Counted from the stretch's first letter, positions 32,772 to 42,330 are shown. The stretch: 64,000 nt of DNA from Shewanella sp. 1CM18E (GCF_023161665.1 NZ_JALNTW010000003.1:357575-421574), one strand, 5' to 3'. Translations and numbers: made by a program. The notes: generated from the letters alone by a model not told the origin.

Positions 32772-33245
32772 TTAGTTAGCGTTTTCTGGACGGTGCTTAA
32801 GTGATAAGCCCATCAAGAAGTTACGTAATACTTGGTCGCCACATGGCTTATAGTGCTTGTGACCAGGCTTTCTAAATAGGGCGCCTAGCTCTGACTTGCT
32901 CATGTTGAACTCAGCTAGTTCTAGCGCTTCAATGATATCGTCTTCACGTAGTTCAAATGCCACTCTTAACTTCTTGAAGATAAGGTTGTTGGTCAATTGA
33001 GATACAGGTTCTGGCGCTTCTGCACCTGGCTTTAGGCCACGTTTGTAAATCACTAAACCGTCTAAGAAACGACACATGTTTTTGTCATTAAGAGGCGCGT
33101 AACCTTCTTCATGCTCTTTTTTTAGCATGTCGATGATTTGCTCTTGTGTCACTTCGTGCTTAGTCTTCGCAAAAATACGGATCATTTTTGCGTTGCTTAA
33201 GTCGAGGATATAGCGAACTTTACGTAAAATATCATTGTTAATCAT
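32772..33245 (-). CDS. DUF1456 family protein (YehS-like)
   Basis: 157 residues with two similar halves. Each begins with an NDILRKVRYILDLSNAKMI / NNLIFKKLRVAFELREDDI type segment and ends with FLDGL / FLMGL, the hallmark of the YehS family. The function is unknown. Cytoplasmic, no neighbours in the same transcript. Confidence 0.85.
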   Translation of the reverse strand: MINNDILRKVRYILDLSNAKMIRIFAKTKHEVTQEQIIDMLKKEHEEGYAPLNDKNMCRFLDGLVIYKRGLKPGAEAPEPVSQLTNNLIFKKLRVAFELREDDIIEALELAEFNMSKSELGALFRKPGHKHYKPCGDQVLRNFLMGLSLKHRPENAN

Positions 33246-33331
33246 GAGTTTGATTTCTTCTAACTTTAGGATCGCGCGGCTGCGCGATTATCGAGCGCAA
33301 GTATAGCAGAAGTTAGCCCTTAACATAGCAA

Positions 33332-34507
33332 TTACTCTGCAGCTCTTGCTGCCGTATTCGCTGGCGCCATTGCATTTTCAACCGCGTTAATACCTGCTTG
33401 ATATAGTTTGACAACTGGGCGATTTTCTAGGGCAATTAATCTGCTGCGAATACTGTTACGAATATCATCGTGTAAGCCAAAGGTTCGCTCACGGTCGCTG
33501 AGATCCCAAGAGGTATTCTCTAAAATGAGTAAACTGACTTTAGATTTAGGATAATACACTGCTAGGCTGACATAACCGGGTACATAGCCACTATGACTGT
33601 ATTCGACGAGTTGTTCGTCACGGCTGATTTGTGTGCCGTAGCCGTATTCCAGCACGCCCCATCTATGCTCGCGAGTCGCTTGTGGAGAGGTCATTAATGC
33701 CAGGCTTTTTGGGCTAAGCAGTTTGCCGTTATACAGCGCATCTTGAAAGCGGGCATAGGCTTCAACTGATGCAGCCATACCGCCAAAGGCTATCATTGGT
33801 TTATCAATGTTAAGTTCTATCGGGGTTAATTGTGATAGTGAGTTTCCATCAGCATCTTCAGTTAAGGTCTCGCTGCTACCTAAGATGAAGTTAGCATGAT
33901 TGGTTTTAATATTATTGATATCGCCAGTTTCGGCATATAAGCCATCAAGCTTGTTTTGTTGACTGAGTTGCTTTACTAGCTCGTTGATGGGTTGTTGGTA
34001 AACCACTTCAAGTATGTCGCCAAGTAAGGCATAACCATAATTTGAGTATTGAAACTGACTTCCGGGTTTAAAACTTGGTAGCTCGCCTAGGTTTAACAGC
34101 CCTGATGTGTGGCTGAGTAACTGCGATACCGTAACGCTTGGCGGAACATACGCCCGGGGCTTATTACCATCTTTTAATAAGTAGTGGCTGACGCTTTTAT
34201 CTAAGTCAATGAGTCCAGCATCAACGGCTTGCAAAACTAATGTTGCTGTCACTTGTTTGGATAACGAACCGATTAAAAAGCTCGAGTCATTATCAATATT
34301 GTCGCCCGAGATATAGGCAAACACCGGCTGGTTATCTTGCTTAATCATTATCACACCGCTAAAAGGGCGCTCACTTTGGTTGATAATGGTCGGCAGTTGT
34401 TTGGCGAGATCGCTATTTGCTGTTCTATTTGCACTTGCTTTGTTTGCAGCCCAAAGACAGCAGCCAACAACGACTGAGCCTATTAGTGTTTTTGTTATTA
34501 GGTGCAT
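33332..34507 (-). CDS. Beta-lactamase-fold serine hydrolase (class C-like)
   Basis: 391 residues with an N-terminal signal or anchor (TLIGSVVVGCCLWAANKASA). All three active-site elements are present: SLSK (Ser-x-x-Lys), YSNYGYALLG (Tyr-x-Asn) and HSGYVPGY in place of KTG. This places it with the DD-peptidase / esterase / AmpC-like group. The substrate could be a peptidoglycan fragment or an ester. Lactamase activity should not be assumed. It starts 23 bases after the stop of the NRAMP-like gene, so both may be cotranscribed. Confidence 0.85.
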   Translation of the reverse strand: MHLITKTLIGSVVVGCCLWAANKASANRTANSDLAKQLPTIINQSERPFSGVIMIKQDNQPVFAYISGDNIDNDSSFLIGSLSKQVTATLVLQAVDAGLIDLDKSVSHYLLKDGNKPRAYVPPSVTVSQLLSHTSGLLNLGELPSFKPGSQFQYSNYGYALLGDILEVVYQQPINELVKQLSQQNKLDGLYAETGDINNIKTNHANFILGSSETLTEDADGNSLSQLTPIELNIDKPMIAFGGMAASVEAYARFQDALYNGKLLSPKSLALMTSPQATREHRWGVLEYGYGTQISRDEQLVEYSHSGYVPGYVSLAVYYPKSKVSLLILENTSWDLSDRERTFGLHDDIRNSIRSRLIALENRPVVKLYQAGINAVENAMAPANTAARAAE

Positions 34508-34530
34508 TAAGGTGTAGGTGTCCGTTTACG

Positions 34531-35793
34531 TTATTTGGTTATCATCCAATAGATAAAGAGCGCGGCAAAACTGACTAAGTAAATTAATCCTAGCCATGAA
34601 AGGACTCGCATGGCGCTACCATACCTATCTGCTGGCAAAAGTGCTGTGCTGATCATCAACTTATAGTTAAGCCAAGCAAATACCACAGTTGTCATAAAGG
34701 CAAGGATCATAACAAATTCGAGTAGAGGAAGTAGAGCACCTTTAAAAAACAATATGATACAAAGACCAAAAACAGATAGCGCCAGCATTACTAGGTTTAG
34801 TCTGCGCTCACTGTTAGTTTGCTTTGTCAGTAGTTGCCAGCCCATATTTAAGGTGCGGCTGTAACCGTCAATTACGGTGACTGTGGTACTGAAAATACAT
34901 AAAAACGCCACTGCGCCGATAAGGTAGCGGGTTTCATTGCCCATCACTTGGCTATAAAGGCTGATGAGCTGATTGGCAAACTTAACGCCCGATGCTGAGA
35001 ACTGCTCGCCGCTACCATGCATCACTAATGCACCTAATGCGAGAAATACTACCGCTAGCAGAGCTGTCATAAGGTAGCCAAAGTTAAAATCAAACAAGGC
35101 TTGCTGCTTAGTAATGGGTTGCAGCTTTTGCTTTTCAATTAACCATAATGAGTTCCATGCGCTGACCTCAATCGGGGCGGGCATCCAACCCATCATTGCT
35201 ACTAAAAATCCCACATATGCCCATTGCCAAGGTGACTCACTTACAAAACTTGGTTCAATCAGACTTGGTGCGTCAAAGGCGAGTGCTACGGCAATTAAAG
35301 TGGTTAAGGTGAGGGCGAGCATGATCACCTTGGTCAATTTATCGAGCAGGGCATAATGGCCAAAGATTAAAATAATCAAACTCGATAGCAGTACTAGCAG
35401 CGCCAGCAGATCAATGGCTAGAGGCACAAATTGAGTCAACATTGCTGCGGTGAGCATAGCAACGCCTGCGGTACTGGCGACAGCTGCAATACTGTTTAGC
35501 AGGGTAAATACTATTAAGTATTTACGTCCTTGTCTTAAATAGCCTTGTAGTAGGTTTTCACCGGTTGCAGCAGTGTAGCGTGCCCCAGCCGCAAAAAATG
35601 GGTATTTAAGTAAATTAACCGCCAAAATAACCCAAGCCAGTTGCCAGCCAAACTCTGCACCAGCACGAGTTGATGCCACTAAGTGTGAGGCGCCAATAGC
35701 GGCTGCAGCCATCAGGAGACCAGGGCCTATGCCACTTATCAGCCTAGATAAATTTATTTTTTGGTTTGATATTGCTGCGCTGTACTCGCTCAT
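34531..35793 (-). CDS. NRAMP-like metal transporter, divergent motifs
   Basis: 420 residues, 11 or so membrane segments. The start GPGLLMAAAAIGASHLVAST corresponds to the first helix of NRAMP, whose metal-binding DPGN is here IGAS. The sixth helix reads MMGWMPAPIEVS where classical members have MPH. It belongs to the NRAMP superfamily but lacks the usual manganese/iron ligands, so the transported ion may differ (magnesium and other substrates are known among divergent members). It precedes the serine hydrolase gene. Confidence 0.8.
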   Translation of the reverse strand: MSEYSAAISNQKINLSRLISGIGPGLLMAAAAIGASHLVASTRAGAEFGWQLAWVILAVNLLKYPFFAAGARYTAATGENLLQGYLRQGRKYLIVFTLLNSIAAVASTAGVAMLTAAMLTQFVPLAIDLLALLVLLSSLIILIFGHYALLDKLTKVIMLALTLTTLIAVALAFDAPSLIEPSFVSESPWQWAYVGFLVAMMGWMPAPIEVSAWNSLWLIEKQKLQPITKQQALFDFNFGYLMTALLAVVFLALGALVMHGSGEQFSASGVKFANQLISLYSQVMGNETRYLIGAVAFLCIFSTTVTVIDGYSRTLNMGWQLLTKQTNSERRLNLVMLALSVFGLCIILFFKGALLPLLEFVMILAFMTTVVFAWLNYKLMISTALLPADRYGSAMRVLSWLGLIYLVSFAALFIYWMITK

Positions 35794-36157
35794 CTTGATT
35801 GATATTCTTATTTTTAATTAAGGGGGGAATTAGTTTTATTATTACTTTCAATACGTTTGAGACTATCAGATGCATCTAGCAAAAGCATGGCAACATTAGC
35901 ATCATTATTTTCATCTAGTTGCTAGTCTTGCTTACTTATATTGTTTTACCCATGTCAGGCTTCGCTATTTTTCACCCGCTTACTACTTTGTTATTTCTGG
36001 CTAACAGCCGTCACGTTAGCTACTAACCTAAGCAATATCGTGCTTGATTTAAAGGCATATTATTTTGAAACAAACTCAGGCTTTCTATTGCTGTCTTCTC
36101 AGCGTAGGTTAGTTTGCAGCTAGTTTGTTTTAGATATTTACGATAAGGAAACGCATC
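35794..36157. other. Gene-free region before the glutathione transferase
   Basis: AT-rich divergent promoter region. One short rightward frame (35941-36123) has no RBS or protein-like composition. I see nothing else. Confidence 0.55.
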
Positions 36158-36781
36158 ATGATTAAGCTATTTGGCATTCCCCGTAGTCGCTCTTTACGGG
36201 TGTCGTGGACGTTAGAAGAGTTAGGGCTTGATTGGCAATATCGGCACATTAACTTTGCTAATGGCGACGCTAAGGATGCTGAGTTTTTAGCGGCCAACCC
36301 ATGCGCTAAAGTGCCAGCGTTAGTTGATAATGGCGTGGCTATCTCTGAATCGGCAGCCATCGTTTTATATCTGGCTGAAAAATATGGTCAAGGGAAGTTA
36401 TTGCCTGAAATGGCAACGCCAGAGTCTGCGCTGCACCATAAATGGATAAGTTTTATTATTAGTGAGTTAGAGCAGCCGCTGTGGACTATGGGCAAACACA
36501 AATTTGCCTTACCTGAAGCGCAGCGTTTACATGCAATATTGCCTGTGGCCAAATGGGAATTTGATAAAGCCGCTGCAATAGCGGAGATATGGCTACCAGA
36601 GAGTGAGTTTTTATTGGGTGAGCAGTTTACTGTGGCGGATATTTTATTGGGTCACACATTGCTGTGGGCGACCCGCTTTGAACAAGATATTCCACCTAAA
36701 TTAACGGCATACCGTGACCGAATCACTCAGCGTGAAGCTATGGCAAAAGGCTTGGCGAAAGAAGAGGGTAAGCTGGAATAA
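36158..36781 (+). CDS. Glutathione S-transferase family protein
   Basis: 207 residues, cytoplasmic. The N-terminal thioredoxin-like domain reads FGIPRSRSLRVSWTLEELGL (catalytic Ser region), NPCAKVPALVDNG with the cis-Pro, and SESAAIVLYLAEKYG with the glutathione-binding ES. The all-helical second domain contains FTVADILLGHTLLWA, with the N-capping box. It probably conjugates or reduces glutathione adducts. RBS AAGGAAA. Confidence 0.92.
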   Translation: MIKLFGIPRSRSLRVSWTLEELGLDWQYRHINFANGDAKDAEFLAANPCAKVPALVDNGVAISESAAIVLYLAEKYGQGKLLPEMATPESALHHKWISFIISELEQPLWTMGKHKFALPEAQRLHAILPVAKWEFDKAAAIAEIWLPESEFLLGEQFTVADILLGHTLLWATRFEQDIPPKLTAYRDRITQREAMAKGLAKEEGKLE

Positions 36782-36800
36782 TTGGGTAAACTCGGTAAAT

Positions 36801-36853
36801 AAAAAGCATCCACTATTTTTAAACAGAAAGTTTAAATAGATGGATGCTTTTTT
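36801..36853 (+). terminator. Terminator after the glutathione transferase
   Basis: Long stem: AAAAAGCATCCA pairs with TGGATGCTTTTTT and, inside, TTTAAAC with GTTTAAA. Confidence 0.85.
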
Positions 36854-36859
36854 AATGCA

Positions 36860-36887
36860 GGACCTAGGACCTAGGACCTAGGACCTA
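36860..36887. repeat. Heptamer tandem repeat GGACCTA x4
   Basis: Four perfect copies of GGACCTA, right after the stop of the HTH gene at 36892 (minus strand). A shorter relative, AGGACCTAGATCCTAG, lies at 39066-39081, likewise just beyond a stop codon. Confidence 0.9.
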
Positions 36888-36891
36888 ACGC

Positions 36892-37392
36892 TTATAGTTG
36901 AGTTTTAGCCCAAAGCGCGCGGTTTTCTCGGCTTTCTTTTAAGCCGTCTTTATCGCGGAACGCTTTGTATGATTCAAAGTCTAATGGCACAAGTACCACG
37001 TCAACTTCTAGCATAAGTTTGCACTCTTTCTTAATGCGGTAAGCTGAAACGTTATATAGCTCAGCAAGTGGCAATGTGCCTAAAAACTCAGGGTTGTACT
37101 GCGCATATAGTGCTTGAGTTGGATAAACCACAAAGCTTAGGGCGCGCTTTGGCTCAGTCTTAAATAACTCTTCGATACCATCGCAAGTGTTAAGCACTTG
37201 CATTTCAATCGCTTCATCAATTTCCATTAGCTTCTTTTGCACTGGCATATGTGCAGGCTTTTCGCCAGCTTCCCAAGCGATAACGTCAGCTTCTGTTACT
37301 TTGCCGATTTCAGCAACTTGCGCAGTAGTTAGTGCAAGCGAATGACGAAGATACTGCATTTCAATGGCATTTAGGCCAAGTTCTTTAGACAT
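36892..37392 (-). CDS. HTH-containing protein of unknown function
   Basis: 166 residues. The first 60 read as an XRE/YdiL-like helix-turn-helix ([35 protein letters not shown]). The rest is a mixed domain with no recognised motif ([36 protein letters not shown]). It is probably a DNA-binding protein. It follows a SUKH gene by 51 bp in the same direction. RBS AAGGAAAC. Confidence 0.7.
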   Translation of the reverse strand: MSKELGLNAIEMQYLRHSLALTTAQVAEIGKVTEADVIAWEAGEKPAHMPVQKKLMEIDEAIEMQVLNTCDGIEELFKTEPKRALSFVVYPTQALYAQYNPEFLGTLPLAELYNVSAYRIKKECKLMLEVDVVLVPLDFESYKAFRDKDGLKESRENRALWAKTQL

Positions 37393-37443
37393 GTTGTTTC
37401 CTTAAATAATTTTCGTGGATTGCGTGTGCTTATACTTGTTGTA

Positions 37444-37848
37444 TTAGCTGCGCATCCAAACTTCTTCAGCCCAATCCCAGAATGATTCCCAAGAATCGTC
37501 TTCATAGATCTCATCATCTTGCCAAAGTTGAATTTGGCCTTCTTGGCTGATGAAGAAAAAGCTATCGCCTTGCTGGCAGATTGGCACGTATTCACGCGGT
37601 AAGCCGATTGACCACGCATATGCGGCCACTTCTGGCAGGTAAGTATGCGAATTTGGGTCGCTTGCGGTTACTGGCTCTAGGCTGCCGCAAATAACATCAC
37701 TGGCATAAAGTAAGTATTCTTTTAGCTCCATTGGTAGTGGGATAAGGATTTCTTCTTCCACTTCAACAATTTGTTCAAAAGTTGCTAGCTCTAACGGTAC
37801 GGGTACCGTTTCGCTCATTTCTTGGAGTTGCTCAATGATATCGTTCAT
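37444..37848 (-). CDS. SMI1/KNR4 (SUKH) family protein
   Basis: 134 residues. PLPMELKEYLLYASDVICGSLEPV and YVPICQQGDSFFFISQEGQIQLWQ, ending with SFWDWAEEVW, are characteristic of the SUKH fold. Many SUKH proteins are immunity proteins against secreted nuclease toxins. No toxin gene is visible nearby, so here it may have another role or be an orphan. Confidence 0.85.
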   Translation of the reverse strand: MNDIIEQLQEMSETVPVPLELATFEQIVEVEEEILIPLPMELKEYLLYASDVICGSLEPVTASDPNSHTYLPEVAAYAWSIGLPREYVPICQQGDSFFFISQEGQIQLWQDDEIYEDDSWESFWDWAEEVWMRS

Positions 37849-38039
37849 AAGTTCTTAGAGGCATTTGGGTCTGTTAACTATTGGGGCGGAGTATATACCC
37901 AAATCGCTAAGAAGTGCAGGTTGATGTATGAGATATCGCCACCAGATAACAAGTTGATCGTCCATCTTGGCTTTTGGTTATAGTGATTGAGATTGTTTAG
38001 CGCTAAGACACGCTAGCTGGTGGCTGATAAGCAATAAAA

Positions 38040-38060
38040 AAGGAGCCATATTGGCTCCTT
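38040..38060 (-). terminator. Terminator of the RelA/SpoT-like gene
   Basis: AAGGAGCCA / TGGCTCCTT with a 3-nt loop and a U-run on the minus strand. Confidence 0.85.
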
Positions 38061-38108
38061 GATTTTAACTTGTTTGTTCTCGCTTAAGCTTTGTTAACCG
38101 CGAGAGAG

Positions 38109-38894
38109 TTAAGCCGCGGCGCTAATGATATTAGCTTGGTCGTTGCGCTTATATTTAAGCCACGCTTTATGGTAAAGCTTGTGTGACTCTTGGCGTAGCT
38201 GAGTGATTTTGGCGGTTTCAATTTCGCTTAAATCACGTTGCTGTTTATTGGCTGATGCCTGTATTGATTGCACCTGCTGATAAACTTGATGCTCAGCGCC
38301 GCTTTTAATCTCTGCAATGTCAGCTAAATGCAGCTGCACTTCAGCAATCATTTGCGACTTTGGCAATTTGACGAGTAGGTTTAAGTCACGGTAGCCAGAC
38401 TCTTTTGGCGTTGCAAAGCGGTTTTTAACCTGAATAATTTGGCTGTCTGTTTTGAGTAAATCAAACGCTTGCATCAGGTTGTGAATGTCGTTGCTAACAA
38501 TACTGGCGCGCACTAGGTCGGTAAGTTGGCTGGCATCGTTATCAAGCTTATTTTGTACTTTGGCTTCAGCTCTTTCACGGCTTTTAATATCGGCAAGCAC
38601 TGACTGAGTGTGAGACTCTTTGCTGATCATATTAAGTAGCTGTGCTAACTCTTGTTGAGCATCATTGGCTTGGCTGTATAGAGTGTCGAGATCGGCGCTA
38701 GTTTGTCTCGGCACTTGATATTGCATTGATTGAATAGCGGTCAGGCCATCAAGGTTTTTAGACAGAGCAAGTTTGGCGCAGTAACTGCCGTTATTTTTGG
38801 TATTGCCTTGCTGGTGATCAACTGTGTGAGCAAAGGCTGTACGGGTCGACAGTAACAGTAAGAAGATGAAAAATGTCCGTAAGATCCGGTTCAT
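38109..38894 (-). CDS. Exported protein with RelA/SpoT nucleotidyltransferase-like domain
   Basis: 261 residues with a clear signal peptide (RTFFIFLLLLSTRTAFA|H). Residues 100-210 look like a Rel/Spo synthetase domain: LTDLVRASIV (124-133), VKNRFATPKESGYRDLNLLV (156-175, compare KDYI..PK.NGYRSLH), AEVQLHL (184-190, compare EIQIRT) and EHQVY (201-205). The Asp of the first motif and the Glu of EVQ, both used in pppGpp synthesis, are present. A cytoplasmic alarmone role does not fit an exported protein. It may be an envelope protein that reuses the fold, or a secreted toxin. Confidence 0.72.
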   Translation of the reverse strand: MNRILRTFFIFLLLLSTRTAFAHTVDHQQGNTKNNGSYCAKLALSKNLDGLTAIQSMQYQVPRQTSADLDTLYSQANDAQQELAQLLNMISKESHTQSVLADIKSRERAEAKVQNKLDNDASQLTDLVRASIVSNDIHNLMQAFDLLKTDSQIIQVKNRFATPKESGYRDLNLLVKLPKSQMIAEVQLHLADIAEIKSGAEHQVYQQVQSIQASANKQQRDLSEIETAKITQLRQESHKLYHKAWLKYKRNDQANIISAAA

Positions 38895-39013
38895 AGCTGT
38901 CCTAATTTGTGGCTGTGACTGTAATCTAACTTGATATTGCTTAAGCTACGCTGAATGGCAAATGAACATTTGTTCATAGTGTGAGCAAAAGCGTTAGAAA
39001 GCCCACAATAAAC

Positions 39014-39051
39014 AAAAAGCCGTTGATGAAATGAGACATCAACGGCTTTTT
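39014..39051. terminator. Terminator between the M13 peptidase and RelA/SpoT-like genes
   Basis: AAAAAGCCGTTGATG / CATCAACGGCTTTTT, 15-bp perfect stem with an 8-nt loop. It terminates the peptidase gene on the minus strand. Confidence 0.85.
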
Positions 39052-39088
39052 AAGTTTTTATTTTTAGGACCTAGATCCTAGCGTTCAA

Positions 39089-41173
39089 TTACCAAATTTT
39101 TACGCGTTTTTCAGGGGCGATATACATAGCGTCGCCCGGCTTAACATCGTAGGTGCTGTAGAACTCAGGCATATTTGATAATGCACCAACTGCACGGAAC
39201 TCTGCTGGTGAGTGAGGGTCAGTTGCTACACGGTTACGCATTGATTCTTCTTTGATTTTCGCACGCCAAATTTGAGTGAAACCAATGAAGAAACGCTGAT
39301 CACCTGTTAAGCCGTCAATCACTGGTGCAGGTTTGCCGTTAAGTGACTTTTTGTAAGCACGGTAAGCAATGGTTACACCTGAAAGATCACCAATGTTCTC
39401 GCCAAGTGTTAGCTCACCATTAACGTTTAAATCGTCAAATACCGCGTAGCCGTTGTATTGTTCAACTAGGGCTTTACCACGTGCGGCAAACTCAGTTAAG
39501 TCTTGCTCGGTCCACCAATCGCGCATGTTACCTTCACCGTCAAACTTAGCACCTTGGTCGTCAAAACCATGGCCCATTTCGTGGCCGATAACCGCGCCAA
39601 TACCACCGTAGTTAACCGCGTCATCTGCTTGCATGTTAAAGAACGGTGGCTGCAAAATCGCTGCAGGGAACACGATTTCATTCATGGTTGGGTTGTAGTA
39701 AGCGTTTACAGTTTGTGGCGTCATGTGCCATTCCCACTTACGGATTGGGCTGCCTAGCTTTTCAAGCTCTTTAGCATGGCTCAGCTCGCTAGCACGTACA
39801 TTATTGCCATATAAGTCATCGGCTTTAATAGTGAGTTTGCTGTAGTCTTCCCAGCGATCTGGGTAGCCAATCTTAGGATCAAACTTAGCCAGTTTATCTT
39901 TAGCGGCTACTTTGGTGTCTGCGCTCATCCACTCAAGTGACTCGATGCTGTCGCCGTATGCTCCGCGTAAGTTTTCAACTAGCACTTGCATGCGCTCTTT
40001 TGCTTCAGGCTTAAAGTGGCGTTTAACGTACACTTTACCCACAACTTCACCGAGTAAGCTGTTTACGGTTGAAACCCCGCGCTTCCAGCGTGGCTCTTGC
40101 TCTTGTTGACCATTTAGAGTCTTAGAGAAGAACTCAAAGTTCTCGTTATCAAGATCTTCACTTAGCGTGCTGGCTGCGTGAGTTAGCACGTGCCACTGCA
40201 TATAAGTTTTCCAAGTAGCTAGATCGGTATCTTTAATCACTTGGTTTAAACCTTGAATATAGCTTGGTTGGTTGATAATGATATCGGCTTGCTTGTCGGC
40301 GCCGAGTGTTGCTAAGTAACCGTCCCAGTTAATATCTGGCGCTAGCGTTGGCAGATCTTTGATTTGGTACTTGTTATAAGTCTTGGTGCTGTCACGTGTT
40401 TCAACCACATCCCAGTGCTTTTTGGCAATTTCAGTCTCAAGCGCCAAAACAGCTGCTGCGCTCTCTTTTGGATTTGGCAGACCCGCTAAGCTGTACATCT
40501 TTTCAATGTGCTCAAGATAGGCTTTACGAATGTTCACAAAGCGCTCGTCTTGATTTAGGTAGTAATCTTTTTCTGGCAAGCTTAAGCCATATTGCCAAAT
40601 ATGAGTGGCATAGCGGCTTGAGTCTTTGGCATCGACGTTAATATAAAATGCCATTGGCGTGCCGCCGCCTTGAATTTGGCTGCGAGCAAAATAAGTAACT
40701 AGCTCATCTTTTGATTTTATCGCGTTTACTTTTTCAAGCTCGCTAGCAATAGGTGTTACGCCAAGCTTGTTTAGGGTATCGACATCCATAAATGAATTAT
40801 ATAGCGCCGCCACTTTTTGTTCGTCGCTGCCATCTTTTAGATTTGGCATTGCAGCAACTTCTTCGATAATGACTTTTACGTCATCACGTGATTTCTCTCG
40901 TAGATCGTAAAAGGCACCTGAGCTGGTGCGATCGCTTGGAATGACGGTATCTTTAATCCAAGTACCGTTAACGTATTCGTAGAAGTTATCTTGCGGACGA
41001 ACTGATTTATCGAAATTGGCAAAATCAATGCCTGATGTGAGCGCTTGCTCTACCGCGACTGCGGTTTCTGTTTTGCTTGCCTCAGGTGCCTTTACTTCGG
41101 TTGGTTCACTATTACATGCACTAAGGCCAACGATAAGGGAAGCGCAGAAGCCCCCAACGAGTACTTTTTTCAT
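39089..41173 (-). CDS. M13 family zinc metallopeptidase (PepO/neprilysin-like), lipoprotein
   Basis: 694 residues. A lipoprotein signal (GGFCASLIVGLSAC|NSE) points to the envelope. The N-terminal helical domain begins DFANFDKSVRPQDNFYEYVN, and the catalytic part has NPTMNEIVFPAAILQPPFF and the zinc motif VIGHEMGHGFDDQG. ENIGDLSGVTIAY supplies the third ligand, and the C-terminus reads PEFYSTYDVKPGDAMYIAPE. Such enzymes degrade short peptides; length is normal for the family. RBS AAAGGAAG. Confidence 0.95.
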   Translation of the reverse strand: MKKVLVGGFCASLIVGLSACNSEPTEVKAPEASKTETAVAVEQALTSGIDFANFDKSVRPQDNFYEYVNGTWIKDTVIPSDRTSSGAFYDLREKSRDDVKVIIEEVAAMPNLKDGSDEQKVAALYNSFMDVDTLNKLGVTPIASELEKVNAIKSKDELVTYFARSQIQGGGTPMAFYINVDAKDSSRYATHIWQYGLSLPEKDYYLNQDERFVNIRKAYLEHIEKMYSLAGLPNPKESAAAVLALETEIAKKHWDVVETRDSTKTYNKYQIKDLPTLAPDINWDGYLATLGADKQADIIINQPSYIQGLNQVIKDTDLATWKTYMQWHVLTHAASTLSEDLDNENFEFFSKTLNGQQEQEPRWKRGVSTVNSLLGEVVGKVYVKRHFKPEAKERMQVLVENLRGAYGDSIESLEWMSADTKVAAKDKLAKFDPKIGYPDRWEDYSKLTIKADDLYGNNVRASELSHAKELEKLGSPIRKWEWHMTPQTVNAYYNPTMNEIVFPAAILQPPFFNMQADDAVNYGGIGAVIGHEMGHGFDDQGAKFDGEGNMRDWWTEQDLTEFAARGKALVEQYNGYAVFDDLNVNGELTLGENIGDLSGVTIAYRAYKKSLNGKPAPVIDGLTGDQRFFIGFTQIWRAKIKEESMRNRVATDPHSPAEFRAVGALSNMPEFYSTYDVKPGDAMYIAPEKRVKIW

Positions 41174-41586
41174 TTGTTCTTCCTTTAGTCTGTATCGTCA
41201 ATTGTTATTATTGTGTCTAGTCAGTTTTATCAATTACGACTAGCAGAGCAGCTATATTGCTGCGCTTTAATTACCGATTGTTTTATGTCTACAAATATAC
41301 ATACGGTTACTTATGTTAATGTTTTTGGCGTGCCTCGAACAAGCGGCAGTTTGTAACTAATTGCTATGTGAAAAAAATCATCAATAGGAAAAGGTTTATT
41401 ACTAACCTTTATGATTAAAAAGGTCACTAGCACAGAGGTTTAGTTGTTTTGGTGTCGATATTGAAGTGACGGGCTTGCAGCCTAAGCTTGCTGTTTGTTT
41501 GCAGTCAAAGTACGCAAAACTTTGCCCTTTAGTCACACTGGCCTCATAATGTCGGCCATTATGGTTATATAAGCTGAGTTCTGCCT
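41174..41586. other. Gene-free region
   Basis: Divergent promoter region between the peptidase and rsuA. I see no gene or notable repeat. Confidence 0.55.
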
Positions 41587-42279
41587 GTGCGTTTAGATAA
41601 ATTTATTTGTGAGTCAACTTCACACTCTCGTGTTTCTGCCAAAAAAGCACTACATCGTGGCGATGTAACCTGTAATGGCGAAGTGGTTAAAAACTCAGGC
41701 TTTAAGGTCACTGATGAGCATGAGATCCGCCTAGAGGGCGAGCTGCTAACTATTATCGGCCCGCGCTTTATCATGCTAAATAAGCCTGTTGATACGATTT
41801 GCTCAACAATTGATGAAGAATACCAGTCAGTTATTAGCTTGCTGGATGTTATCCGCCCTGAAGATTTACACATTGCTGGCCGTTTAGATGCTGACACAAC
41901 AGGTCTAGTGCTAATTACGACTGATGGTCAGTGGTCACATAAAATCACTTCGCCAAAGAAAGAGTGCGGCAAGCGTTATTTATTAGAAACGGCAGAGCCA
42001 CTGACTGACGATTTAGTGCAGCAGTTTAGAGACGGTGTACAACTTAACAATGAAGATGGTCTAACTAAGCCTGCAGAGCTTGAAATCTTAGGCTCGAATC
42101 AAGCACGTTTAACCATTACTGAAGGTAAGTACCATCAAGTAAAGCGTATGCTGGCTGCTGTGGGTAATAAAGTGACTAAACTGCACCGTGAAAGTGTGGG
42201 TGCCATTGAACTTGATGCTGAGCTTGAACTAGGTGAATGGCGCTATTTAACCGATGCAGAGATTAAGTCTGTTAAATAA
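41587..42279 (+). CDS. rsuA: 16S rRNA pseudouridine-516 synthase
   Basis: 230 residues: an N-terminal S4 RNA-binding domain (RLDKFICESTSHSRVSAKKAL), then the synthase core with the catalytic Asp in GRLDADTTGLVLIT and the C-terminal EGKYHQVKRMLAAVGN block. The GTG start at 41587 gives the canonical MRLDKFI beginning. The length matches RsuA (the related RluB, RluE and RluF differ in the tails). Confidence 0.92.
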   Translation: MRLDKFICESTSHSRVSAKKALHRGDVTCNGEVVKNSGFKVTDEHEIRLEGELLTIIGPRFIMLNKPVDTICSTIDEEYQSVISLLDVIRPEDLHIAGRLDADTTGLVLITTDGQWSHKITSPKKECGKRYLLETAEPLTDDLVQQFRDGVQLNNEDGLTKPAELEILGSNQARLTITEGKYHQVKRMLAAVGNKVTKLHRESVGAIELDAELELGEWRYLTDAEIKSVK

Positions 42280-42330
42280 AGCTTTTATCGCGACAAAGAT
42301 TAGTAAGTCAGTTAATCGTTCTCGTGCTAA

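Noticed and set aside
33332..34507. Antibiotic-resistance beta-lactamase
   Set aside because: HSG replaces KTG, and the family includes many esterases and peptidases. The BlaI-like pair at 9734-11307 is too far away to imply linkage.
35941..36123. 60-codon rightward frame with hydrophobic residues
   Set aside because: No RBS, and composition like AT-rich noncoding DNA; more likely promoter region.
36860..36887. CRISPR-like repeat
   Set aside because: The units are 7 bases with no spacers; a simple tandem repeat.
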